Assembly: GCF_036237275.1 (NCBI RefSeq)
Contig: NZ_CP108352.1
Location: forward strand, 1,116,001 to 1,180,000
From: Streptomyces sp. NBC_01353
Lineage (GTDB): Bacteria; Actinomycetota; Actinomycetes; Streptomycetales; Streptomycetaceae
Reading direction: 5' to 3'
Length of the DNA: 64,000 nucleotides
The number at the start of each line of letters is the position of its first letter. The stretch's first letter is position 1. Below, in pieces: positions 44,195 through 51,512 of the stretch. Under the pieces are notes generated by a model. The model was not told where the DNA came from. It searched no databases and worked only from the letters and a program-made list of their open reading frames with translations. Made by a program: the position numbers and the translations under genes.

Positions 44195-46528
44195 TCACCG
44201 GGGCAGGGTCGCCGGCGCGAGGAGCCAGTGCCCGTCGGTGGTCCAGCCGAGGAACCGGCGCCCGCGGCCGTCGTCCAGCCGGCCGTCCGCGTCGAACTCG
44301 CGGCCGTCCGCGACGAGGCGGAGGCCGACGACGGCCGGGGCGAGTCGGTCGGCGACGTGCGTCGGGTGGCGCGAAGCCTCGTCGCCCAGGCAGGCGAGTA
44401 CGCGTGCCTGCGCTGCCGGTTCGCACAGCGACAGGTGGAAGAGCATCTGTCGCCAGGCGTAGGCCGCGTCCTTCACGGTGGCGAGCGGTCGCGGATGGCC
44501 GTGCAGGCGTGATGTCAGGCGGCAGACGGAGTGGAAGCTGCGCAGGGCGAGCACGTCCCAGCCGTCCTCGGGTCGGATGCCGACGGCGTGGACGAGGGTG
44601 GCCAGATTGTGGGTGGTGAGGATCTGCGCCTGCTCGATCACCTTGCCGTTCTCGGCCACCGACCATGAGCCCGGACCGCCGGCCCGTTCCACGCACAGCG
44701 CCGCGAACCCGGGCGAGGTGCGTGCCTCGTACGGCCGGAGCGTGTTCTCGCTCGCCTCCACGACGGCCAGGTTGCGGACCGCCGTGTAGTCGATGCCGTA
44801 GTACCGCTCGTACAGCGTTCCGCCGAGAAGTTCGGCGGCGACGCGCGCGGCCTTGAGGAACTTGGGGCTGAACGTGCCCATGAAGATGTCCGCGGCCAGC
44901 TCCTCCACCAGCGGCGCACCGAGATCCGCCTGCCGGGCGAGGACGGAGAGTTCACGCACGAGCGGGTTGGGCAGGATCGTTCCCGGGAAGCCCTGCACGG
45001 CGGTCTCCCCCAGCTCGCGCAGTGCGTCGTGCGCGGCCTGCCGGCCGCCCTGGTCGTCGTGGGCGTCGGCCCGATGGCAGGCCACGGCTCGTACCCACGG
45101 CAGTTCCTCGACGCGGACCTGCCGCTCCAGGTTGAGCAGGAGCAGGGAGCGACGGTTGCGGAAGGCCCGGTAGTTGGCCGTCATCAACGTCCGCAGCGCC
45201 CCGTCCGGATACGTCCGGGCCGTCGTCGCGGCCACCAGCTGGGGCACCAGCTCGGCCAGCACCTCGGCGGACGGCACGACCCCGCGCTCCACGAGCGTGG
45301 CGAGCGGCGCGCTGAGCGTTCCCTCGACCGCCCGGCGGATCGACGTCGGAAGCTCGGCGCCGACCGGCAGATCGGACTCCCTGGCCTCCCGCGCGGTCAC
45401 GTCGGCGACCAGCGGTCCGATGTCCTCCGCGCCGGTCTCCTGCGAGAGGTCGGCAAGCCTCCGCCCCACCAGCCGTGCGACCGCGTGATGCGAGGGAAGT
45501 GCCGCGTGCGCGGCCTGCTGGCGGCGCAGGGCGGTGTGCCGCTCGGAGCCGGGCAGGCCGCGACGGCGCACCATCGCCTCGACGGCGGTGCGCAGCAGTC
45601 CGAGGCGGCGTGCGTCGAGCGGGCGCCGGGCGACGCTCTCCTCGAGGGCTCCGATCAGGATGCCCATGTTCCCCTTGGGGTCGCGGTGCTTGCGGCAGCG
45701 GGTGTGCTCGGCGGCGAGGGTCCGGTAGCGCGCGAGCAGGGCGGCGCCGCGCTCGTACCAATGCTCATCGGGTACGCGTTCGGCACCGACGGTCTCCAGC
45801 CAGTGGCCGAGCAGTTCGTCGGAGAACGGGTTCCAGACGGTGAGCGCCTCGCGCTGGGTCTCCACCGACTCGTTGGGAAGCCTGCGCTCCAGGGTCCCGC
45901 GGGCGTCGGCGATCGTCCGCCGGTGCACGGTGCCGGTACCGCCGGCGCGGACATCGGAGGGGCGCGGAAGGAAGCGCAGGGTGTCGGCGTGCGGTGCGAG
46001 TTCGTCGACCAGCTCGACCGCGGCGGCCACCTCGTCGGCGCGTGCCAGCCACGCCACGGCGAGCAGGGCGGCCTCCTCCGGCAGCGTCACCTCGTAGCAG
46101 CCGCTGTCCAGCAGACCCAGGAGCCGGTCGAGACCGGGTTCGGTCAGGCAGTACGCGAACAGTGACCCACGCGTCGCCGGAACGCCGAACCGCTGCGCGG
46201 CCTCCGTCTCGTACGGCTGGAGCGGATCCGCGGCACTCGCGGCGCCGGTGGCGAACCCGCCGTGCACGACCTCGGGCGTCACCCATGCGGGCAGGCCGGC
46301 CACCGGGGTCCGTGATCCGATCGTCAGACGGCCTTCGGCGATGCCCGCCAATACGGCGCGCCAGCGCCGGCCCCGCTCGGCCGCACGGTCACGCGCGGTG
46401 GCGTCCTGGTGGGTGACGGCGGTCGTGAGGGCCTTCGCCAACCGGCCCGCCGCGTAGGAGGAACCCCCGGCCACGATGGAGGTCCGGTCCGGGATCTTCG
46501 AGTGCTGCTGCTCAGCGTTGTCGTCCAT
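44195..46528 (-). CDS. Large protein of unrecognised family preceded by a tRNA-like leader
   Basis: A 777-residue protein I do not recognise. It has no signal peptide, membrane segment or nucleotide-binding motif that I can see. It is mostly helical with Arg/Glu/Leu-rich repeats; notable segments are TLRFLPRPSDVRAGG (about 190-205), CRKHRDPKGNMGIL (about 283-296), ARTYPDGALRTLMTANYRAFRNRRSLLLLNLERQV (middle), IDYTAVRNLAVVEASENTLRPYEARTSPGFAALC and a C-terminal FLGWTTDGHWLLAP. The ATG at 46528 is the only nearby start, and its A is also the last base of the CCA end of a tRNA-like cloverleaf. No ribosome site is free of that structure. Codon use is ordinary for the genome. Confidence 0.75.
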   Translation of the reverse strand: MDDNAEQQHSKIPDRTSIVAGGSSYAAGRLAKALTTAVTHQDATARDRAAERGRRWRAVLAGIAEGRLTIGSRTPVAGLPAWVTPEVVHGGFATGAASAADPLQPYETEAAQRFGVPATRGSLFAYCLTEPGLDRLLGLLDSGCYEVTLPEEAALLAVAWLARADEVAAAVELVDELAPHADTLRFLPRPSDVRAGGTGTVHRRTIADARGTLERRLPNESVETQREALTVWNPFSDELLGHWLETVGAERVPDEHWYERGAALLARYRTLAAEHTRCRKHRDPKGNMGILIGALEESVARRPLDARRLGLLRTAVEAMVRRRGLPGSERHTALRRQQAAHAALPSHHAVARLVGRRLADLSQETGAEDIGPLVADVTAREARESDLPVGAELPTSIRRAVEGTLSAPLATLVERGVVPSAEVLAELVPQLVAATTARTYPDGALRTLMTANYRAFRNRRSLLLLNLERQVRVEELPWVRAVACHRADAHDDQGGRQAAHDALRELGETAVQGFPGTILPNPLVRELSVLARQADLGAPLVEELAADIFMGTFSPKFLKAARVAAELLGGTLYERYYGIDYTAVRNLAVVEASENTLRPYEARTSPGFAALCVERAGGPGSWSVAENGKVIEQAQILTTHNLATLVHAVGIRPEDGWDVLALRSFHSVCRLTSRLHGHPRPLATVKDAAYAWRQMLFHLSLCEPAAQARVLACLGDEASRHPTHVADRLAPAVVGLRLVADGREFDADGRLDDGRGRRFLGWTTDGHWLLAPATLPR

Positions 46529-46602
46529 GGCCGACGTGGCGGGTTCCGCCCCCGCGCCCTCCAGGTCCCGAGCCTGGCGCTCTGCTGCTGAGCTACACGT
46601 CG
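46528..46602 (-). tRNA. Noncanonical tRNA-Pro(CGG)-like cloverleaf ending at the next gene's start codon
   Basis: All four helices pair perfectly over 75 bases: acceptor CGACGTG/CACGTCG (7 bp), D stem GCTC/GAGC (4), anticodon stem CCAGG/CCTGG (5), T stem GCGGG/CCCGC (5), five-base variable region, discriminator G and encoded CCA. The anticodon loop CTCGGGA has normal U33 and purine 37; the anticodon is CGG at 46570-46568, and C1:G72 fits bacterial tRNA-Pro. It is abnormal in two tertiary regions: the T loop is GGCGGAA instead of TTCRANY and the seven-base D loop (AGCAGCA) lacks GG. It may be a functional odd tRNA, a tRNA mimic or a cis-acting leader. Confidence 0.6.
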
Positions 46603-46610
46603 ATGACCGG

Positions 46611-46640
46611 ACCCTACGGCCACCGCGGTCGCCCGCTCAA
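46611..46640 (-). promoter_or_regulatory. Promoter for the tRNA-like element and 777-residue protein gene
   Basis: On the minus strand TTGAGC (46640-46635) and TAGGGT (46616-46611) are 18 bp apart. The expected transcription start, about seven bases after the -10, falls at 46604 or so, one or two bases before the tRNA-like 5' end at 46602. The transcript would therefore begin with the cloverleaf. Confidence 0.6.
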
Positions 46641-46656
46641 TCGAATTCACACCGGG

Positions 46657-47154
46657 TCAGGCGCTCCCGCGTTCCTCCCGCTGCCTGACCAGTTCCTCGA
46701 CCGCGCTGGGGAGGGTCGTCTCGAAGTCGATCAGCTTCGCCCATGTGGGGGTTGCGACGATCCGGACCATGCCGTCGTAGAGCGAACGGACCTCGGCCTC
46801 CCACTCGACCCGCTGCTCGGGCGTCATCGTGTAGGCGCCGTTGGACTGGAGGAACTCGTCCGGGATGCCCTCGACGACGTCCAGCTCGGCCCGACCCCGG
46901 ATCAGCAGGATCTTCGGCGGGTGCACCTCCGTGTCGATCGTCAGCGCGACCGACGGGTTGTCGCGGAGGGCCGAGAGCTTCGGGGCGTTCGTCGGAGTGC
47001 ACATGACGATCTCCGAGCCGTTCCAGGTGAAGCCGATCGGGACGACCCGTGGCGTGCCGTCCTTGGCGACGTATGCGAGGCGAACCAGGTCGCGGGCCAG
47101 GAGCTCCTGGCTCATCGGACGGTTCAGGACCTCGGTGATCTCGCTCTGCTGCAC
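46657..47154 (-). CDS. Pyridoxamine 5'-phosphate oxidase (PPOX)-class flavin-binding protein
   Basis: A 165-residue split-barrel protein likely to bind FMN or F420. The pattern RLAYVAKDGTPRVVPIGFTWNGSEIVMCT followed by NAPKLSALRDNPSVALTID is typical of the actinobacterial PPOX class, which includes small reductases and binding proteins of unknown substrate. The start is a GTG at 47154 (VQQSEITE) with AGGTGG upstream; an internal ATG at about 47115 is possible. It lies upstream of the tRNA-like promoter, in the same direction, but appears to be its own unit. Confidence 0.8.
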   Translation of the reverse strand: MQQSEITEVLNRPMSQELLARDLVRLAYVAKDGTPRVVPIGFTWNGSEIVMCTPTNAPKLSALRDNPSVALTIDTEVHPPKILLIRGRAELDVVEGIPDEFLQSNGAYTMTPEQRVEWEAEVRSLYDGMVRIVATPTWAKLIDFETTLPSAVEELVRQREERGSA

Positions 47155-47341
47155 GGTCGGACCCACCTGCCCATCGTCGTGACTCCCACGGAAAGATGTC
47201 TGCCCGGTCGACGTGCGAAGGCTCCCGGGCAGACACCACATTCCCAAGCTGCCCTGCCGACGGCCGATACGCCGTGAGCGTGGCCGCGGCATGGGCCGAA
47301 CGGGACCACACCAGGCCGTCCCGCCCCGGGGTGAGGTCGGG

Positions 47342-47515
47342 TCAGACCTCGCAGGCGATCTCGGCGTCCGTGCCGCCCTCGCCGTCGCAGTCGTCCGTGC
47401 CGGCGCCGCCGTTGAGGCTGTCGTTGGCCGGGCCGCCCCGGAGGTTGTCGTCACCGGCTCCGCCGGAGAGCCGGTCCTCGTCGGCGCCGCCGATCAGCGT
47501 GTCGCTGCCCCCCAT
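47342..47515 (-). pseudogene. Remnant of an RTX (hemolysin-type calcium-binding repeat) protein
   Basis: The 57-codon frame from the ATG at 47515 reads as consecutive glycine/aspartate-rich nonapeptides: [41 protein letters not shown], ending with AEIACEV. This is the C-terminal end of a calcium-binding RTX protein; cysteines near the end are usual in secreted streptomycete members. A stop codon lies in frame five codons before the ATG and no signal peptide or upstream repeats remain, so it looks like the tail of a decayed gene. The rest of 47155-47771 contains no gene that I can support. Confidence 0.7.
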
Positions 47516-47771
47516 CCCGCAGAGACATCACCCCGGCGCCCATCCGGCGTTCACGGGTGAGCGCAGCTCGGCGTGTCGTCCACTCGCCACCCGTGCACCC
47601 ATCCGCGCGAGCCCTGGTGTGATCCGGCCACGCCCCGGTGCGCCGAGTCACCCTTCACCGATGGGCTCCGCCACCATGGCCCACGCCGGAGGCCGCTACG
47701 AGAGCCGCTGCCTCGGGCCTACGACCATGCCCTGCCGAAGGTCGCGGGGGCTGCCGAGGAGAGGAAGCACC

Positions 47772-49289
47772 GTGAGCGTCAGCCGTCGGACCGTACTGCG
47801 AAGGGGAGCTCAGGCGACAGCGATCGGTCTGACCACGGCGTGGGCGGGAGGGCACGCCGTCGCCGCGGCCGAAGGGATCGGATCGCCGGGTGGCCACGCT
47901 TCCGGTGCCGCGGCCTGGCGCGCCCTCGCCCGCAGCCTCAGCCCTGGCGCGACGCTGTACCGCCCGACGAGCGAGGACTACCGCCGGCAGGCTCTGCCGG
48001 ACAACCTCCGGTATGCGGACGTACTGCCCGCCGGCATCGTCGCCTGTGCGACGGAGAGCGATGTGCGGGCCTCCGTACGCTGGTCGGCGGCGCACGGCCT
48101 GCCCTTCGCCCCGCGCTCCGGCGGTCACAATTACGCCGGCTACTCCACCACCCGCGGCCTGCTCATCAGCCTGCGCCGGATGAACGGCGTGGCGGTCGAC
48201 GGCACCCGGCTCCGGCTCGGCGGCGGAGCCACCAACTCGGATGTGTACGCCGCCAGGGCCGCGAACCTCTACTTCCCCGGCGGACGCTGCCCCGGAGTGG
48301 GGGTGGCCGGGCTCACCCTCGGCGGCGGCCTGGGCTTCAACGACCGTAAGTGGGGCCTGACGTGCGACCGGCTCGCCGAGACGCGGGTGGTCCTCGCGGA
48401 CGGCTCACTCGTCCGGGCGTCGGACGCCGAGAACCGCGATCTGTTCTGGGCCTGCCGGGGCGGGGCGGGTGGCAACTTCGGCATCAACACCGGCTTCGTC
48501 TTCGATGCCACGTCGGTCGCCGATCAGGTGGCCACGGTCTTCGAGCTGTCCTTCGACCCGAGAACCGCGGTCTGCCTGATGGACGTGCTCCAGGAGATTC
48601 TGCGTACCGACCGCGGCAACGACTTCGACATCCGGATCGGGTTCAAGAACGCCGGCGACGGAACGCCCGCCACCATCGTCCTGCTGGGCCAGCGGCTGGG
48701 TACGGAGGACGAGCTGCGGCGGTTGCTGGCCCCGGTGCTCGAACTCGGGCCGACCAAGCAGTTCATCGAGCAGCGCCACTTCTGGGCAGCCCAGGACCAC
48801 CTCCTTGAACAGCCCGGGCCGGGAAGCGCCACCGCATCCAAGTCCCTGGTGCCGAACCGGTGGTTGGACCCGGGAACCGTCGAGTCCATCGTCGAATGGG
48901 TCCGCGCCTGGCGCCCCGGCGCGCCCGGGAACGCCGGCTACGTCACGCTCTTCGCGATGGGCGGCAGCAGCGGAGAGCCGACTGTCTCGGACACGGCCTA
49001 TCCGCACCGCGATGCCACGTTCGTCATCGACATCGGAACCCACTGGGCCCCCACCACTCCGCCCGAGGTCGTCCAGGACCTGCTGGCCCAGACCCGTGCC
49101 ATGCACCGCGTCCTCCGCCGCGACCTGCGGACCTCGGCGGCATACGTCAACTTCCCGGACCCCGACCTGCGCCAGTGGCAGACCGCGTACTACGGCCCCA
49201 ACTACGCCCGCCTGCTGGAGGTCAAGCGCCGGTACGACCCGACCGGCCTGTTCCGCTACGACCAGGCGATCGGTGTCGGGCGCGCCTGA
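47772..49289 (+). CDS. Secreted FAD-linked oxidase, berberine-bridge-enzyme type
   Basis: A 505-residue oxidase of the VAO/BBE superfamily. A Tat signal (SRRTVLRRGAQATAIGL) covers about 1-33. The FAD domain has His119 in RSGGHNYAGYS and Cys173 in GRCPGVGVAG, the two residues that attach FAD covalently at both 8-alpha and C6, so bicovalent flavin is expected. The C-terminal BBE segment is YYGPNYARLLEVKRRYDPTGLFRYDQAI. Typical substrates are oligosaccharides, alkaloids or polyketides; nothing nearby specifies one. The start is a GTG at 47772 with AGGAAG upstream. Confidence 0.87.
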   Translation: MSVSRRTVLRRGAQATAIGLTTAWAGGHAVAAAEGIGSPGGHASGAAAWRALARSLSPGATLYRPTSEDYRRQALPDNLRYADVLPAGIVACATESDVRASVRWSAAHGLPFAPRSGGHNYAGYSTTRGLLISLRRMNGVAVDGTRLRLGGGATNSDVYAARAANLYFPGGRCPGVGVAGLTLGGGLGFNDRKWGLTCDRLAETRVVLADGSLVRASDAENRDLFWACRGGAGGNFGINTGFVFDATSVADQVATVFELSFDPRTAVCLMDVLQEILRTDRGNDFDIRIGFKNAGDGTPATIVLLGQRLGTEDELRRLLAPVLELGPTKQFIEQRHFWAAQDHLLEQPGPGSATASKSLVPNRWLDPGTVESIVEWVRAWRPGAPGNAGYVTLFAMGGSSGEPTVSDTAYPHRDATFVIDIGTHWAPTTPPEVVQDLLAQTRAMHRVLRRDLRTSAAYVNFPDPDLRQWQTAYYGPNYARLLEVKRRYDPTGLFRYDQAIGVGRA

Positions 49290-49352
49290 CCCCATGACCT
49301 GTTGAGTACGTGTACTCATGTGTGGCGGGACGCCTGCTCGGAAGCTGTGCAC

Positions 49353-50033
49353 ATGAGATCAACTCCCGCCATCGTCTCCATGGTTGCCCGCTCCACACGC
49401 CGCCCGGGGCTCGCCTTCGCGGTAACAGCCGTCGCGGTTCTGACACTTGCGTCCTGCGGCACCCAGAAGTCGGGTGCCGCGGGATCGCCGAGCAAGCCCG
49501 CCGACGCGGTCGGCGCCCAGCACACCGAGGCGGCGGCCGGATCCGAGCAACAGGCTGCCTTCGCCGCGATGTTGGACGAAATGGCGAAGTCGTGCCCCAC
49601 AGGAGCCCGGTCGGGACCGCCGGTGCCCCCGGAGGCCCCGGAGGCCCCGGAGGGCGAGCCGCTGTCCTCCGGCGATCCCGCCACCGACGCTCTCGTGACA
49701 CCCATCGCCCCCACGGCGGGCCCGGAGGTGGAGTTGAACGCACGTGACTGGTGCGCGAGTCACCGCCATGAAGAGCGCATCGCCCAGGGGCTGTGGGAGC
49801 TGAAGGACCCCACGCCCGCCAAGGTCAGGAAGATCCTGAACGACCTCGGCTACCTCGACGAACGCATCCACGACCTCAAGCAGTCCGGTGCGACGACGCG
49901 GTTCTTCATCGATCTGCGCTCCAAGGGTGGCCGGCTCTGCGTGGACGGCTCAGCGGCCGGCGAGGAGACCGTCGTCGAGAAGTGCGTGGCCCCCGAGACC
50001 GGACCGTTCACTCCGCCCGAGCGCAAGCACTGA
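49353..50033 (+). CDS. Putative secreted lipoprotein
   Basis: A 226-residue protein with a basic N-terminus, hydrophobic core and lipobox LASC (Cys35), so it should be anchored outside the membrane. A Pro/Glu-rich segment (PPVPPEAPEAPEGEP) separates an N-terminal helical region (about 60-85) from a C-terminal domain with paired cysteines (DWCASHRHEERI; GRLCVDGSAAGEETVVEKCVAPE). No family recognised. GGAAG precedes the ATG at 49353; an ATG nine codons later is possible. It points at the membrane protein gene, 15 bases beyond. Confidence 0.7.
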   Translation: MRSTPAIVSMVARSTRRPGLAFAVTAVAVLTLASCGTQKSGAAGSPSKPADAVGAQHTEAAAGSEQQAAFAAMLDEMAKSCPTGARSGPPVPPEAPEAPEGEPLSSGDPATDALVTPIAPTAGPEVELNARDWCASHRHEERIAQGLWELKDPTPAKVRKILNDLGYLDERIHDLKQSGATTRFFIDLRSKGGRLCVDGSAAGEETVVEKCVAPETGPFTPPERKH

Positions 50034-50048
50034 CGACCCCGGCACCGA

Positions 50049-50612
50049 TCAACCGCGCAGGGCGACGTGGAAGGACGAGGCCCACAGCACGATCGCCGCA
50101 CCCAGCCCCACCACGGCACGAATCGTCTCCGCCGTGGTGCCGGCCGCCAGGACGGCGAGCCCCACCAGCGACACCGCCGTCAGGAAGATCGCGGTCCACT
50201 TGTACTGCCCCTGGTCGAAGAGGCGGGCCAGCGGGAAGAAGTGCAGTCCCACGACGAGGCAGATCCCGACCGGGATGAACTCCGGATGCCGCGACGCGTT
50301 CGACGCAGCGATCACGACGAAGATCGCCACCAACTCGGCGACGTTGACCAGGCCGACCCCCCGGTTCCACTTCTCCGGCAGCCGCACCGTACGAGTCACC
50401 GGACCCGCGGTGCCGCGGAAGGCGAGCACCACCGCGCCGACCGTCACGGCGGCCGCGACGACGCCGACCGCGACCGACACCGGTACCGCCGCCATCCCGG
50501 AGCCACCGGCGAGGGCCCAGACGAGAGCGAAGACGGCGAGGACGATCGCGCCTCGGCGGCGCAGATTACGCGTGAGGGCGAGGCATTCCGCGTCGGTGGT
50601 TTCCGTAGTCAT
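50049..50612 (-). CDS. Hypothetical integral membrane protein
   Basis: A 187-residue protein with about six hydrophobic helices (for example IVLAVFALVWALAGG, VAVGVVAAAVTVGAVVLAF, LVAIFVVIAASNAS, FIPVGICLVVGLHFFPLARLF, AIFLTAVSLVGLAVLAAG and AVVGLGAAIVLWASSF). The motif VGLHFFPLARLF is seen in small actinobacterial membrane proteins of unknown role. Start 50612 is the first ATG, with a weak ribosome site. No function can be assigned. Confidence 0.72.
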   Translation of the reverse strand: MTTETTDAECLALTRNLRRRGAIVLAVFALVWALAGGSGMAAVPVSVAVGVVAAAVTVGAVVLAFRGTAGPVTRTVRLPEKWNRGVGLVNVAELVAIFVVIAASNASRHPEFIPVGICLVVGLHFFPLARLFDQGQYKWTAIFLTAVSLVGLAVLAAGTTAETIRAVVGLGAAIVLWASSFHVALRG

Positions 50613-50789
50613 GGCGCGGACACTACAACGGTGATCAGAACCGGGTCGGCACCTTTCGACAGGAGCCGGGGCAGCGGCCGCCGCGGGCGGTCCGTAACCG
50701 CCACGCGGTCGCGAGCGTCGCGCCTCGCGCGGGCGGGAGACATACGCCCCCGGCCCGCGCCGGCGTTCACCTCGGTCGGTCAGCCGGTG

Positions 50790-50879
50790 TCACTCGTTGA
50801 TGACGATCGCGACGGCGAAGGGCACCACGAAGCCGAGAAATAGGGCGAGGACGGTGAACAGGAGCGTGTTGCGCCATGC
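50790..50879 (-). pseudogene. Fragment of an ABC sugar permease gene
   Basis: The translated run RNTLLFTVLALFLGFVVPFA followed by VAIVINE is typical of helix 2 and its flank in MalF-type sugar permeases (NTLLFTVLALVLGF). It is followed at once by a stop codon, and the sequence upstream in the same frame is arginine-rich noise. Only about 28 residues of a ~300-residue gene remain. The stretch 50613-51182 otherwise holds no gene. Confidence 0.55.
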
Positions 50880-51182
50880 AGCAGGCGCAGCACGGCGCGC
50901 GTAGAGGGCATGGCCGCCTCGGCACCGATACTGCCGACGACGAGTCGTCCGGAGAGCCGTCGCGCCCGGGTCGCAGCGCTGCGACCCAGCCGTTCCGTGG
51001 CCCTCACGACCCTGCGGTCGTCCGCCAACAGCACTCGTCCCCGCATGGTGAGGGTGACGGCCCGGCCCGAGCGGTCGAACAGCCGCAGGCCGCGGCACCA
51101 CGCCCCGACGCGTACGCACTCGGTCCGGCGGTCGGCCCGTTCCCGCTCCTCGGAACCAGGCGTCCATGATGCGGGCAGACGT

Positions 51183-51211
51183 TTGACCGACTTGTGCGCG
51201 CACGGTTATGT
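51183..51211 (+). promoter_or_regulatory. Promoter of the leader peptide and ROK gene
   Basis: TTGACC (51183-51188) and TTATGT (51206-51211) with a 17-bp spacer. The start of transcription would fall within a base or two of the leader ATG at 51220, so the leader would be read from a leaderless or nearly leaderless mRNA. Confidence 0.6.
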
Positions 51212-51219
51212 TGCGCGCC

Positions 51220-51300
51220 ATGCACCGATCCGCGCTTCTGACGACTCGAGGTCATGTCGACCTGAAGCGTGTGTGCTCCGCCGCGTGTCAGTGGTCCTGA
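51220..51300 (+). CDS. Cysteine-containing putative leader peptide
   Basis: A 26-codon frame, MHRSALLTTRGHVDLKRVCS followed by AACQWS and a stop. The core R-HVDL-R--SA-C is the pattern of short actinobacterial leader peptides found ahead of sulfur-metabolism genes, where ribosome progress at the cysteine codons is thought to control downstream expression. Two Cys codons occur near the end. The ATG lies about nine bases after the -10. The ROK gene begins 212 bp downstream and an organosulfur operon follows. Attenuation is inferred; I did not find one clear alternative hairpin pair. Confidence 0.65.
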   Translation: MHRSALLTTRGHVDLKRVCSAACQWS

Positions 51301-51512
51301 ACCACGGCGTGGGCGCGGAGCCCGCTGTCCCTTCTCTGTCCGGAAGTTGACCCGGGCGGGACTCTCCTTTCTCCTCGCGCAGCGCCGTCGCGTACCCCCT
51401 GAAGAGGCGTTCCGGGTGATCCCCGCCGGAGCGCCCCGACGGCACCGGCCTGCCTGTTCGGCCGCCGGCGTCGACCGTCCGCGCCACAGCACAGGACCGG
51501 GAAGGCCCCCTC

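Noticed and set aside
46528-46602. tRNA-like element as an attachment site of an integrated element
   Set aside because: No integrase, no repeated 3' tRNA segment and no foreign gene block are visible on either side.
46528-46602. Ordinary functional tRNA-Pro(CGG) gene
   Set aside because: T loop lacks TTC and D loop lacks GG, so it cannot be accepted as a standard tRNA; reported as tRNA-like instead.
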